NCBI GenBank assembly: GCA_965112735.1
Contig: OZ218953.1
Span: forward strand, 248,001 to 312,000
Direction of reading: 5' to 3'
DNA from: Phaeosaccion multiseriatum
Lineage: Eukaryota; Ochrophyta, other classes
DNA: 64,000 nucleotides
In this document: piece after piece, positions 33,095-42,430 of the stretch
Numbering within the stretch: the stretch's first letter is position 1
How the letters are laid out: each line of letters begins with the position of its first letter
Notes under the pieces: model-generated
What the model was told of the DNA's origin: nothing
What the model saw: only the letters and a program-made list of their open reading frames with translations
Databases searched by the model: none
Position numbers and translations under genes: made by a program

Positions 33095-34098
33095 GTGCGC
33101 TCTCTGCACCCTCCGTATTGCGCCCGCGGCGTCTCCTGTCTCAGCTCGCATTGCCCCGTCCTCCCCTCCCTTCATCTCACCTCTCCTCTCCTCCCCTCCC
33201 CTAAATGCGTGTGGCGCAGTGGCCGCGGGTGTTCGAAGAGGCAGGGGCGGCGTACATGTTCGACACGTCCAGCGGCTACTTCTTCGACAGCATGGCCTCC
33301 ACGTACTTCGACCCCAAGACCAAGCTCTACTACAAGGGTGGGGCGTGGCTGCAGCACCGCAAGGAGGGGAACCCGCCCTTCGCCCCTGCCGTAGCGCCAG
33401 GAACGGTGGGTGGGGCGGGCGATGGAGCCGGCACTGCGCCTCAGCAGGTACATTCACAGGAGGCACAGCAGCAGCAGCAGCAGATCCAGCAACAGCAGCA
33501 GCAAATCGACTCCCCTCTGGTGCCGATCCAACAGCCTGGTGGGCAGTCGGACCAGCAGCGGGAGTCTGCCCGAGCCAAAGCCGTGGTCAAGGCAGCGCTC
33601 AAGGCCAAGCCCATCTCGTTTGCCGTCAAGCTCGGGACCGGAGCCGTATCGGGGGGAGGAGCAACAGGGTTGGGAGGCAGCAGCAGCGCCACGGGGCGGC
33701 CCAAACAGCAACAACAGCAGCAACAGCAGCAGGCGAACCCGCTCCTCGCCGAAAAGAAGCGTACGAAGGACATTAGCAAGTGGAACAACCGCAGAGACGA
33801 GCCGGACACGCCGAGCTACAAGGAGCAGCAGCAGGAGAAGAAGAGGAAGCAAAGGCTCCTCGAAAAAGAGCAGCGCGCGAGAATGGAGACTGTGCCGGGG
33901 GGGGGGACGGTGCTGTCGCGCGGCATGGCAGGCACCGCCGCTGCTCGGCCCGGCCAGCAGCAGCCACCGACGCAGACACAGCAGGTGGTGGCGTGCTTGC
34001 TCTGCCAGAGAGGCTTTGCGTCACCTGAGCAGCTGGCGAAGCATGAGGCCAAGAGTAAGCTGCACAAGGAAAACCTCAAAAAGGCCAGGCAGCGATGA
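30874..34098 (+). CDS. RBM5/RBM10-like splicing factor (RRM-ZnF-RRM-OCRE-C2H2)
   Basis: Seven exons (30874-30961, 31130-31215, 31505-31652, 31776-32116, 32206-32797, 32951-33036, 33220-34098) join to 739 residues. The N-terminus is RS-rich (GRSRSPRR). A divergent RRM1 (about 45-125) is assembled from three exons (VLLEGLREGTTRTM, VKAALRDFAVLSVRLP). A RanBP2-type zinc finger (about 217-243) reads DWLCGKCSTHNFSRRSEC. RRM2 (about 255-335) includes IKDVRLLTD and SRCLAFVEFGS. An OCRE domain (about 455-505) includes YMFDTSSGYFFDSMASTYFD. After poly-Gln and basic stretches, a C2H2 finger ends the protein, CLLCQRGFASPEQLAKHEAK. RBM5/6/10 act in spliceosome assembly and 3' splice-site choice. The C-terminal G-patch present in animal RBM5/10 is not seen; the protein stops just after the C2H2 finger. 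Confidence 0.87.
33056..33091. repeat. (GT)n microsatellite in an RBM5-like intron
   Basis: A GT dinucleotide tract starting about 20 bp after the donor of the intron 33037-33219. Confidence 0.9.
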
Positions 34099-34302
34099 CG
34101 GCTCTGGGCCGCAGCCTAAGTCGTATCGTAGTACATAATAAAAAAACGTATCATTGATTGGTGTCGTGTTAGGCCCCTCACTAACGAGGCATTTTGCTTA
34201 CTCCACCCACCGGGACCTTCAGTAGCATTATTAAACCGAGGAAAGAATCAAGATATCTTTGTGTAACCTTCATTCTCTCTCCGCTCCTGGCCGCCCAAAG
34301 CG

Positions 34303-34976
34303 CTAGCGAGCCGCCCCTGGCTCTCCTGTCCGTGCACCTGCCACCCTTAGAGGCGCCGATCCTGCCCCTGCCTTAGATGTGGTTTTCTCCCCCGCCAAAG
34401 CTATTTGCATTTCGATCAACTGCTCCTCTCCTTCATTGTTCACTGAAATCTTTACAGGCCCGCCCACCGGAATGTATTTCTGGAAAAGCGTGAGCAAAGG
34501 GTTAAGGCAGGCATACCAAAGGGGGGGGGGGGGGGAGGGAGCGAGGAAGAGAGAAAGTGAGAGGGAGAGGGGACGGGTTCAGAGAGGAAAGCCCGACCAG
34601 TACGGTGATGAATCACCCCTCACCTTGACGCAATCCAGCACGTCCCTCTGCATCTTCTCCATAGCCTCCTCCGAGAGCAGCGCATTTCCCCTTTGGTGGG
34701 CGAGGATGATGCTAAAGGATCGAGGACGGGAGAGGGGCGAGGAGCAAGGCGAGCAAGGTTAGCAAGCCCTGCAAGGCGATGAAGAACATGTGTCTGCCAC
34801 AGACAACCCCTTGCGACCCCACACATGCACACACAGACACATGCACATACACACAGAGATACACACAGAGACACACACACATACCTGAGCCTTTCCTTCG
34901 CGACCCTGCCTGAGGCTGAAGCGCCGCCTGGCTGCGCCCTCCCAAACAAGTTGGAGAGCTTCCCCACCCAGCTCAT
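34303..34976 (-). CDS. minE: MinE, division-site topological specificity factor (organellar)
   Basis: Three exons (34976-34885, 34711-34624, 34479-34303) join to 118 residues; bacterial MinE has about 80-100. The N-terminus MSWVGKLSNLFGRAQ is amphipathic, like the membrane-targeting helix of MinE or a short organelle presequence. The conserved core is VAKERLRSIILAHQRG, in the position of the bacterial AKERLxIIVAxxR motif that contacts MinD, then EEAMEKMQRDVLDCVKKYI, where bacterial MinE has a LxxLRxDILxVIxKYV-like block, followed by beta strands (VKISVNNEGEEQLIEMQIAL). MinE drives MinD oscillation that places the FtsZ ring. In eukaryotes minE persists in some plastid and mitochondrial division systems. 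Which organelle this copy serves cannot be settled here: no signal peptide for a complex plastid is evident, which slightly favours mitochondria. The C-terminal 25 residues are low complexity. Confidence 0.82.
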
Positions 34977-35346
34977 GGTGAGCGTGCCCCTGCTTTCCCT
35001 TTATTCTGTTTCGTATTACAGATAGATCAGTTTCCTCTAGAAGGAGAACACCCCTACCACTACCACACCCCCCCCCCCCGTTTTGTTTTGTTTTTGATCT
35101 CTTCTCCGACAGAGAGCTTGATTTTCGTCGTCGAGGCGCAAAGAGCTAAAGGTTAAACTTAAGGGAAGGTATTTGTGATTCTTTTATAAGCCAGGTGGAA
35201 GAGAGGTGGAGTGGAGAGGCAGAGGGTATATTATATAAGAGGGAGTGGGAGGGAAAAAAAAAAAAGAGAAGGGAGGAAGCCAATTGTGAGTTGAGGGACC
35301 AACACGCGAGAAAAGCTGTCACAGAAACTTAGTTGAAAGAAGGAAA
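34977..35346. promoter_or_regulatory. putative bidirectional promoter (minE / plastid protein)
   Basis: A 370 bp gap between divergent starts. It is AT-richer than its surroundings, with a TATA-like ATTATATAAGAG at 35229-35240, about 110 bp upstream of the plus-strand start, and a poly-C run at 35070-35079. Confidence 0.45.
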
Positions 35347-36984
35347 ATGACACATCCCCCCCCCCCCAATAGCAGCATTAACAGCAGTAGTAGAAGCAGA
35401 AGAAGCAGAAGTAGCGGTGGTAGGCGCGGGAGGGCGCTCGCGCTGGCCCTTATTGCTCTGTCGGGACACCCCACCACGAGCTCAGCCTTCCTCACACCGA
35501 GCTGCTCGAGCAGAGCGAGTCCGTCGAGGACGAGACTGAGTGCGCTACTCTCACCGGATGACCTAGCCGCGCTGCAGGGCAACCTTTTCCCGTCAGGGAC
35601 AGATGGGCTGCTCGGTCGGTACTTGGGGAGAAAGTCTTCAGTCTGTCTGTACGGGTACCGACCCCTTCTCCCCTGCTACTCCTTCTGTTGAGCCTCCCCG
35701 ATTAAGGGGGCTGCTTTTGAGTGGGGAAAACCCGATTCTAACCCCAGTATTCGGACCTTTCCTCCTCGCACGTAGGGCCCAAGGGGAAGGGAAGCGGCAT
35801 GCCCGGGGAGTCCAAGATTTATATTGGGGCCAAGATTGACGTTGGTCATCCCGAAGAAATCGTTGGAATCTGGCAGGTACGGTGAAGGGTGTAGGGTGTG
35901 AGTCGGAGGAGACTGTCGTTGTCGCCGTCGTTGCTCGCTCGCCTGACCGATACTTTATAGATATCAAGATCCCCGCTGCGCTCACCTTGCTCGTTCTTCC
36001 CCCCACACCAGATATACAATGCCCTGACGTCGTCGGCTCCAGGCCTTGTGAATGACCAAGAGAAGGAGGTGTCAGACAGACTCGTTCTCAGGGCAGACGG
36101 ACAGGTGAGGCTTGTGCCGGGAAGGGAAGAGGAAGGGGGGGTCTTTCTTGACACTCAGCCTGCTGCTGCTGCGTGATGCAACTCAGGTGGTGGGAGGGCC
36201 CTCGGTCGACAACTATTTCAACAGCTGGAGCGACCCAGATGGTCTAAAGGCAAGGGGTGGCAAGTGGGAGATCTGGAGGGATGAACAGGATCGCCCTAGG
36301 TTGGCGCTGAGTCTCGCCATGGAGAGGAATTCGGCTGGAGACACATCCCGTGAGCTGCTCCTCGACGGGAAGGTGGTACTAGTTAGGTAAGGAGATCCTC
36401 TTTCTTTCGTCCCACAGCTTCACTGCTCTTCTCGTCGACCCTTCACTGACTTTCTTCCCTCCTCCCCCCCCTTCGCACACACCCCGCCCTCCGCCCCCCC
36501 CCTCACCTCTTTCGTTAACGTGTTTGTTTAGAGAGCATAACCCCTACGAAGGTTAGTTCAACCAGTTCAATGGCCGAGAGGGTGAAGGGTGTGTGATCTT
36601 GTGGAAGATCGGCTCACGCGTACGTCCTCCCCTCTCCTCTTCGCCCCCTCTGCTCAACACTGTCACAGGGAAGATGGAACTGATCGCCCGCTCGTTTGGG
36701 AGGGTGACGGAGACTCACCAAGACACCGACAGCGGCAAGGACAGGGACTACCAAGTGGGGTCGTTCAGCATGTTCAAGGTACGAAGGGGAGGGCCTCCTT
36801 CCTGCCTTCCTGCCTGCCCGGCTTACCTGCACCCTCCCCCCCTCGGTCCCTCTCCCGTGCCTGCCCTCTTAAGCTCAACACGAAGGGCAAGGAGTTCATC
36901 GCCTCTGTGGGCTCTCCCACCATCCGACCCGACACGCAGAGGGATGGAGACCAGGGCCCGAAGCCGTATCAAGGTGTTTTCTGA
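35347..36984 (+). CDS. probable plastid-targeted protein, unknown function
   Basis: Seven exons (35347-35614, 35776-35876, 36012-36104, 36187-36386, 36532-36551, 36669-36778, 36874-36984) join to 300 residues. The N-terminus has a basic, Ser-rich start, a hydrophobic core (ALALALIALSG) and then TTSSAFLTPS followed by a Ser/Arg-rich stretch. This fits a signal peptide with an Ala-Phe cleavage site and a transit peptide, the red-lineage complex-plastid signal. The mature part contains YIGAKIDVGHPEEIVGIWQ, VSDRLVLRADGQVVGGP, GGKWEIWRDEQDRPRLALSL and MELIARSFGRV, a mostly beta pattern with a conserved-looking DGQVxGGP..GGxW arrangement. No known family is recognised. The exon 1 donor (GTCGGT at 35615) is the least certain junction. 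A 20 bp micro-exon (36532-36551) is needed to keep frame. Confidence 0.65.
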
Positions 36985-37312
36985 GCCACGAGTAGTTTTC
37001 GTAGTCGTACAAGACGCAAGCTGTCTTCGGCAATTTTGCTGAGCAACATGATATTGTATATAATTGCACTTGAGGAAGGCGATTTGTCACTCGCAAGTAA
37101 AGGCAATTCCATGCCTAGAGCCTTTCCTTTCCCCTCTCCGCACTATTCGGAAGTGTACCCTCTGGGAACGTGCAGGCATGACAAGAAGGAGAGGCAAAAC
37201 AGACCGCACCCTCCTCCTCAGCCACAGCGAAAGGCCTGCCCCTGCCCGGGCTGCAACTTGCTCTAACAAGGCCCACCGGCTCAGTAGCCCAGTGCCTCAA
37301 TGCCTCTCCCCT
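36985..37312. other. intergenic between convergent genes
   Basis: The 3' flanks of the plastid protein and RPN7 genes. Nothing else is seen. Confidence 0.4.
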
Positions 37313-40305
37313 TTACACATCGATGACCCTGGCGAGCTTCTGCACCTTGTTAAGCAGTAGATCCCCCTCCTTGATGGTGGACAAGTACTGCGCGTTCTTG
37401 GAGTCCGGCCGATTGGTCTCCACCACTCCTGACACCTGTGAGGGCACCAAAGGGGAGGACAGACACACGGCCACACGCATCAATTGAGACGCTCATTCCC
37501 AATAGAAAGGCAGCGAACTATGGGGCATGAGCCCACCCACCCCATTACCTTGTCTATCTTGGCGTTGAGCCTGCCCGCTGCGATGAATCTGCTGAGCTCC
37601 TTGTCGAGGAAGGGCACGCTCACCCCGAACTGCGTGGCCATGGACTCGAGGATGACGCTCTTGTAGGCCTCGAGGAACTGCGTGTAGGCAAGGATGCGAA
37701 GCTCGCGCACCAGGTAGGTGGCGTGCCTGCACACGCACACACACACACACACACGCACGCGCGCAGACGAAATCGAGTGAAGCGACGAGAGCTCAGCGGT
37801 TAGAGAGAAGGGAACAAACGCCTGTTCCGTGCGGGGATGCACAAAGCAAGCAAGACAGGAACGTGGGGAATACCGACAGCAGAGCACCAAGCGGGACCCC
37901 AGCAAGCTCACTCTGGTAGGAATGGGGCAAGTTAAGCCACGACAATGGACTGCACACGCGGCACCGGCCTCACCTGCTGAAGTACCGATCCTCCACCACC
38001 TGCGTGTGCACCGTGACGAGTGCGTGCAGGAAGGCCTTGTAGTCGCACTCGTACAGAGAGGTGACGAGGGCCTGCACGGAGGGAAGGGCAGGCATGACGG
38101 ACAGCACCTCGGGCCCGTCGATGATCTGCAGAGTGCCAAACACACAGACGAGAAGGGAGCAGCAGCGTCGGCCTCTCGTCTTCAGAACAGCAAGCGGGAG
38201 GCACAGAGGTGTCTTGTGGCACCTACCTTCTGTTTGAGCGAGGTCCTCGGCAGGGAGAGGATGTTGGTGATGACAGCGTACTTGACGAACTGCTCGTACG
38301 AGCACAGCTCCGTGCACGTGAAAGTGGCCACGCACTCGAGCAGGAGTGCCGCCGCGCCCGTAATGTCCCTCCTAATGACCAAGAACAACGCCTCGTACAC
38401 CTGCCAGGCACAGGGCGGGGCAAACAGCAACGGGCGGGAGAGAGAGGGAGGGAGGCAGGGAGGGAGGGAGGTGTGAGGCCGAGGAGGCGTGGCGCATGTC
38501 CACGCTGCGTGTGTATCAGGAGGAGCTTGACTACGAGTGCCGCACCTTGAGGCGATTCCGCCTGTCCCAGTCGCCGCCCGTCTCCACCAGCTTCTTGCAC
38601 CTGTCCAGCCCCTCTCGCATCTCCTCCATGTCCACATGGAACAGCCCCACTCGGATCTGTGTGCATAAGCAGCAGGCAGACAGGCAGACAGGCCGGCAGG
38701 AGAGAAGGCACGAGGAGACTCAGCGCAGCCAGCGAAGAGTCCGTGCTCCATGCTCGCCCGTAAAGGAAGAGCCCTACCTACCCCCCTCCCTCTCTGCCCT
38801 GCTCACTCTCTCACCTTGGCCATGCAAGCGTCGATCTTCTTGCCCGTGCTGATCTTCTCCTTCTCCAAAATAGCCGTGTACGCCTAAACCGAGGAGAACG
38901 CCAACGAATGACTGAATGTGAGCCGCACGCTCTGATCCGCTTGCCAAGCACGGTCACAATCACGCGGGCGCAACCACGTCGAGCGGGTCCCCACCGCACG
39001 TACCTTGTAGGCCCCGTCCTTGTCCCCTATCCTGGCCAGGCAGGAGGCTTTGGCGAACATAGCGTCCAGCACCTCCATGTCTCCCGCGTCCTAAGATGGA
39101 GAGCGCCGAGGGTTAGAGGCAGTGGTGAGTGGATGGGAGAGAGCGAGAGCACCAGGTGCCCAGCACAACTGAGTCTGGTTGGTCGGGTCGGCCCCCTTCT
39201 GTCGCGAGGCAACCATCACGGCCCCCCTCAGTGCAAGCTCGCATGGTGCTAGACAGGGGACACCTCGACCGATCGATGAAGCATATGCAAGCGAGGAGCC
39301 GCTCCGCCGCCTCCGCTGTCACTGACCTTGATCGCTCCCTGCATGTCCTCCTCTATCTTGGCGAGCTCTGCCTCGTTCTCCTTAGTGAGCTTGTCCAGCA
39401 GGCTGCGGTCCAGGGTGAAGGTGCTCGGGTGCAGCTGGCATAGGCTGGCGTACCAGGGGGCCATGCTCTTCTCTGTAATCACTTTCATCACTTCGTCCTT
39501 CGAGGCCTGGTCCCCTGACAGCGCAGACCCGAGGTGGGTGGGTGGGGAGGGGGTTACTGAGGGGGGGGGGCGAAGGCATTGAGGCGTAGGGACCTGCGGC
39601 CGGAGTCCAGTCCTTCACCTCACTCCCTTCAACGTAGAGGGCAGAGGGCGGAAACTAACACGCCCTCCACACGCCCGCAGTGGGGAAGGGGGGAAGCAGC
39701 ACTCACTCTCTCGTCCCCCAAGCCCCTTTCTAGGACTACGAATGAATGGCCTGGAGATGCGAATGAATGCGTTTCTCCTCTTCTCACCTTTGGTCACGGC
39801 CACGAAGCAAGCCTGTGCGACCTCCATGTCCGGGATCTGCACCACCACCTCCTCCTCCTCCTCCTCAGGCTCATCCGCTGCTGCCACTACTGGCGCGGGT
39901 GCCTTCGACGATTGTTGGCTGAGAACGATGACAGTCGTACAAAGGAGGGAGTGAGAAAACTGTTTTAGGAGAGCGCTTGGAGAATCCACCAGACATGGCA
40001 ACAGCGACTTGACCGTGCGTGGGCAAAGACAGCACAAGAGGCTGCGCAGCAGAGAAGCAACACGCCTCAGACACTCTATGAGCACATTCGATGCATCTGC
40101 AGGAAGAGTTCGGGCTGATGCTGCCGCTGCTGAGCTACCCGGGCTGAGATGGACTGTGGAGATCGATCAAAAAAGCAGGGAACACCGAGATTTTCTGCCC
40201 TGCTAGCTGATAGAAGCGCGTTCTCAGCCCCCCCCCCCCCCCCTCCCGCTCTCACGTCCTCACTCACTCGTCCACCTCCATGCTGTCTCCACTGCCGCCC
40301 GCCAT
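37313..40305 (-). CDS. RPN7: 26S proteasome regulatory subunit RPN7 (PSMD6)
   Basis: Ten exons (40305-40268, 39918-39788, 39514-39327, 39090-39004, 38883-38815, 38656-38546, 38400-38227, 38125-37974, 37726-37549, 37435-37313) join to 416 residues; the family has about 390-430. After an acidic N-terminal stretch the RPN7 helical repeats appear: [53 protein letters not shown], and [20 protein letters not shown] with [18 protein letters not shown]. The C-terminal PCI domain includes [31 protein letters not shown] and [13 protein letters not shown], then [13 protein letters not shown] and the terminal helix [15 protein letters not shown]7 is a lid subunit that helps hold the RPN11 deubiquitinase in the 19S particle. 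A (GT)n tract lies directly before the acceptor at 37726. It is divergent with POLE3. Confidence 0.95.
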
Positions 40306-40603
40306 GCTGTTCAAGAGAGTGAGACGAGGGAACAGAGGGGGGACGTTAGGACAATCCTTACGTAACGAATCTCAGGCATATGGGACAGATGCAGATGTAG
40401 AGGGGAGGCATGAGGACAACGCTCAAACATAACAACAGAGGGAAAGAGCGAGCAGAGAACCAGCAGAGAGCCCGACGTAGCAAGCCGTAGAACACGTCGA
40501 AAGGAGCGGCGTCGGGAGAAGGAGACTCTGAAGAGCACAAGTGGCAAAATAGATTAAATCCTCAAGGGGGAGGGAGGAAGGAGAAAAAGTAGTAGCAGGC
40601 GTT
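40306..40603. promoter_or_regulatory. putative bidirectional promoter (RPN7 / POLE3)
   Basis: A 298 bp gap between divergent starts. No TATA box is assigned. A run of about 16 C residues at 40229-40244 lies just inside RPN7 intron 1. Confidence 0.35.
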
Positions 40604-41580
40604 ATGACGGAGAAGGGTGATAACAAGACGCCGGAGTTTGAGCCCCCACAGGTACGATGCAGTTGTCGTGGTGCTCGCTGTGCTGGAGATCCGTGACCTT
40701 ACCTCGTCCTCCTCTTCGCGTTGCGTGCCACAGGCGTGTGTGCAGCGCGTGATCAAGTCCGTGCTGCCCGACAATGTGCAGATCGGTAAGGACGCGAAGG
40801 CCGCCTTCTCGCGGAGCGCAGGCATCTTCATCATGTACCTCACGGCTTGCGCAAACGACTTCTGCAGGTGAGGCGGTGAGGCAGTGAGGCGGGCCTGGCG
40901 GCACTAAAGCCTTGAGCACGTTGCAATTGCTCACCTTCTACTACCCTCCTGCCTTTTCAGGGAGTCTAAGCGGCAAACGATCTCAGCAGCGGACGTGATG
41001 CAGGCGATTAGGGAGCTTGAGTTCACGGAGCTAGAGGAGCCACTAAAGGTAAGCTACGTTCGCTTGGTCGGCGGTGACTGAAGTGGAGGAGACTTGTAGA
41101 TGTTTTGTCGGGGGAGGGGGAGGGAACCCTCTCTGCTGTGCATCAGTCTCTGCGCCGCTGTTCTTGTTTGGACAGGACTTAGAGGTGTCCATCAAGGTCC
41201 TCTCTCTCACCCCGTCTCCCTCCCTGTCTCTCGCCCTCCCTGCAGGACTACCTGGAGCACTTCCGAAAAGAAGCCACTCTCAAGAAAAAGGCGGCCAAGA
41301 GCACGCCCAGTAAGAAGGAGAAGAGTGACAAGGTGAGGCGCCGGTGGGAAAGGTGCTCTGGCTTTGCTTTCTGTATTCTCACTCAACCTGTCCCGCCACT
41401 TGCTCGGTCACGCAGGACGGGGAAGGTGACGAGGAGGACGAAGAGGCAGGGGCAGCCGAGGCAGTGGCCGCGCACCTCTCAGGGGAGGTGGACGCGATGG
41501 ATGAGGGGGTGGACGAGGGGAAAGGCGCAGTCGTGCAGGAAGACAGGGAGATGACAGACGCGGCAGCTACAGAGTCATGA
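40604..41580 (+). CDS. POLE3: histone-fold protein POLE3/DPB4 (CHRAC17) homologue
   Basis: Five exons (40604-40651, 40734-40867, 40961-41048, 41246-41332, 41416-41580) join to 173 residues (human POLE3 147, yeast Dpb4 196). The histone fold occupies about residues 17-95: VQRVIKSVLPDNVQIGKDAK, FIMYLTACANDFCRESKRQT, ISAADVMQAIRELEFTELEE, then DYLEHFRKEATLKKKAAK. A Lys-rich helix is followed by an acidic tail. This order, with the ISAADV loop-helix and the E-F-x-E-L-E-E block, is closer to POLE3/DPB4 than to NF-YB or NC2-beta, though these paralogues are similar. POLE3 pairs with POLE4 in DNA polymerase epsilon, and with CHRAC15 in a chromatin remodeller, as a histone H3-H4 chaperone. Confidence 0.85.
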
Positions 41581-42430
41581 AGGGCGGGCGAGGCAGCTGA
41601 AGTGGGCAGCTACTTTCTGCTGCGCTGACAGCGCGAGGCGGAGCGCGAGCAGGGCCCGCTCCAATATGTACAAATGGCAGTGAATGGCAGGGGAATTGTC
41701 CCGCCTGATGGACCTATCGCCGCTCTCTGACGCACCCATGTTGCGTCAGAGGGTCAGGCAGCTGAAGTGTACGCCCTACAGGTCACGCTCTGGAAGGGTC
41801 TCCGCACACCTCCATGGGACCGGGGCCCCAGGGGGGGGGGGGAGCTCTCCCAGGGTTAACGCGTTTGGGTCTTCACATCTTACGGCAGATAGCATATGAG
41901 CTGTGCTGTGCGGCTCCCTCTCCCCCCCGCCGCCGTAATCGTAAATACAAGAGTTTTTATGTCCACCCTCTCCTTCCTCTCGACATCCCTCTCTGTGGAG
42001 TTCTCCCCTCGTTGTGAAAGTGGTTGGGGAAGTGAGACGTTGTTACCAAGAGAGAGGTCTGAGCAGACGATGAGCCCCCCTTGTGTCGCGGTCTGAAATT
42101 GTACTCAGAATGATATTTTAAGTCCTTGTGCTCTGTGCTCGGGCTTGCAGCTCACTCGTGTCCAGCGCCGCACCCTCCCGCCCCCCCCAACACTCCCCAC
42201 CCCCCACAATCTCCACTGCTCTCCCTCTCCCTCTGTTCTCTCTCTCTCCCTCTCCCTCTGTTCTCTCTCTCGTTCCCTCTCCCTCTGTTCTCTCTCTCCC
42301 TCCCCCTCTGTTCTCTCTCTCTCCCTCCCCCTCTGTTCTCTCTCTCTCCCTCTCCCTCTGTTCTCTCTCTCCACCCCCCCCTCTCTCTCCCTCCTCTCGC
42401 CTCACCCCTCGCTCTCGCCACTGCCCTGTC
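41581..42430. other. intergenic between POLE3 and the HECT ligase (convergent)
   Basis: No gene is recognised. It contains the CT-rich tandem repeat described separately and a poly-G run at 41829-41841. Confidence 0.45.
42210..42390. repeat. CT-rich tandem repeat next to the HECT stop codon
   Basis: About six imperfect copies of a 24-26 bp unit containing CTCTGTTCTCTCTCTC, all pyrimidine except the G. On the minus strand it is a purine-rich tract that would lie in the 3' UTR of the HECT ligase transcript, some 40-220 nt after the stop. Confidence 0.85.

Noticed and set aside
36552-36565. Possible 14 bp intron in the plastid-protein gene (GTTAGTTCAACCAG)
   Set aside because: Far too short for splicing; a 117 bp intron 36552-36668 gives a continuous frame and a sensible protein.
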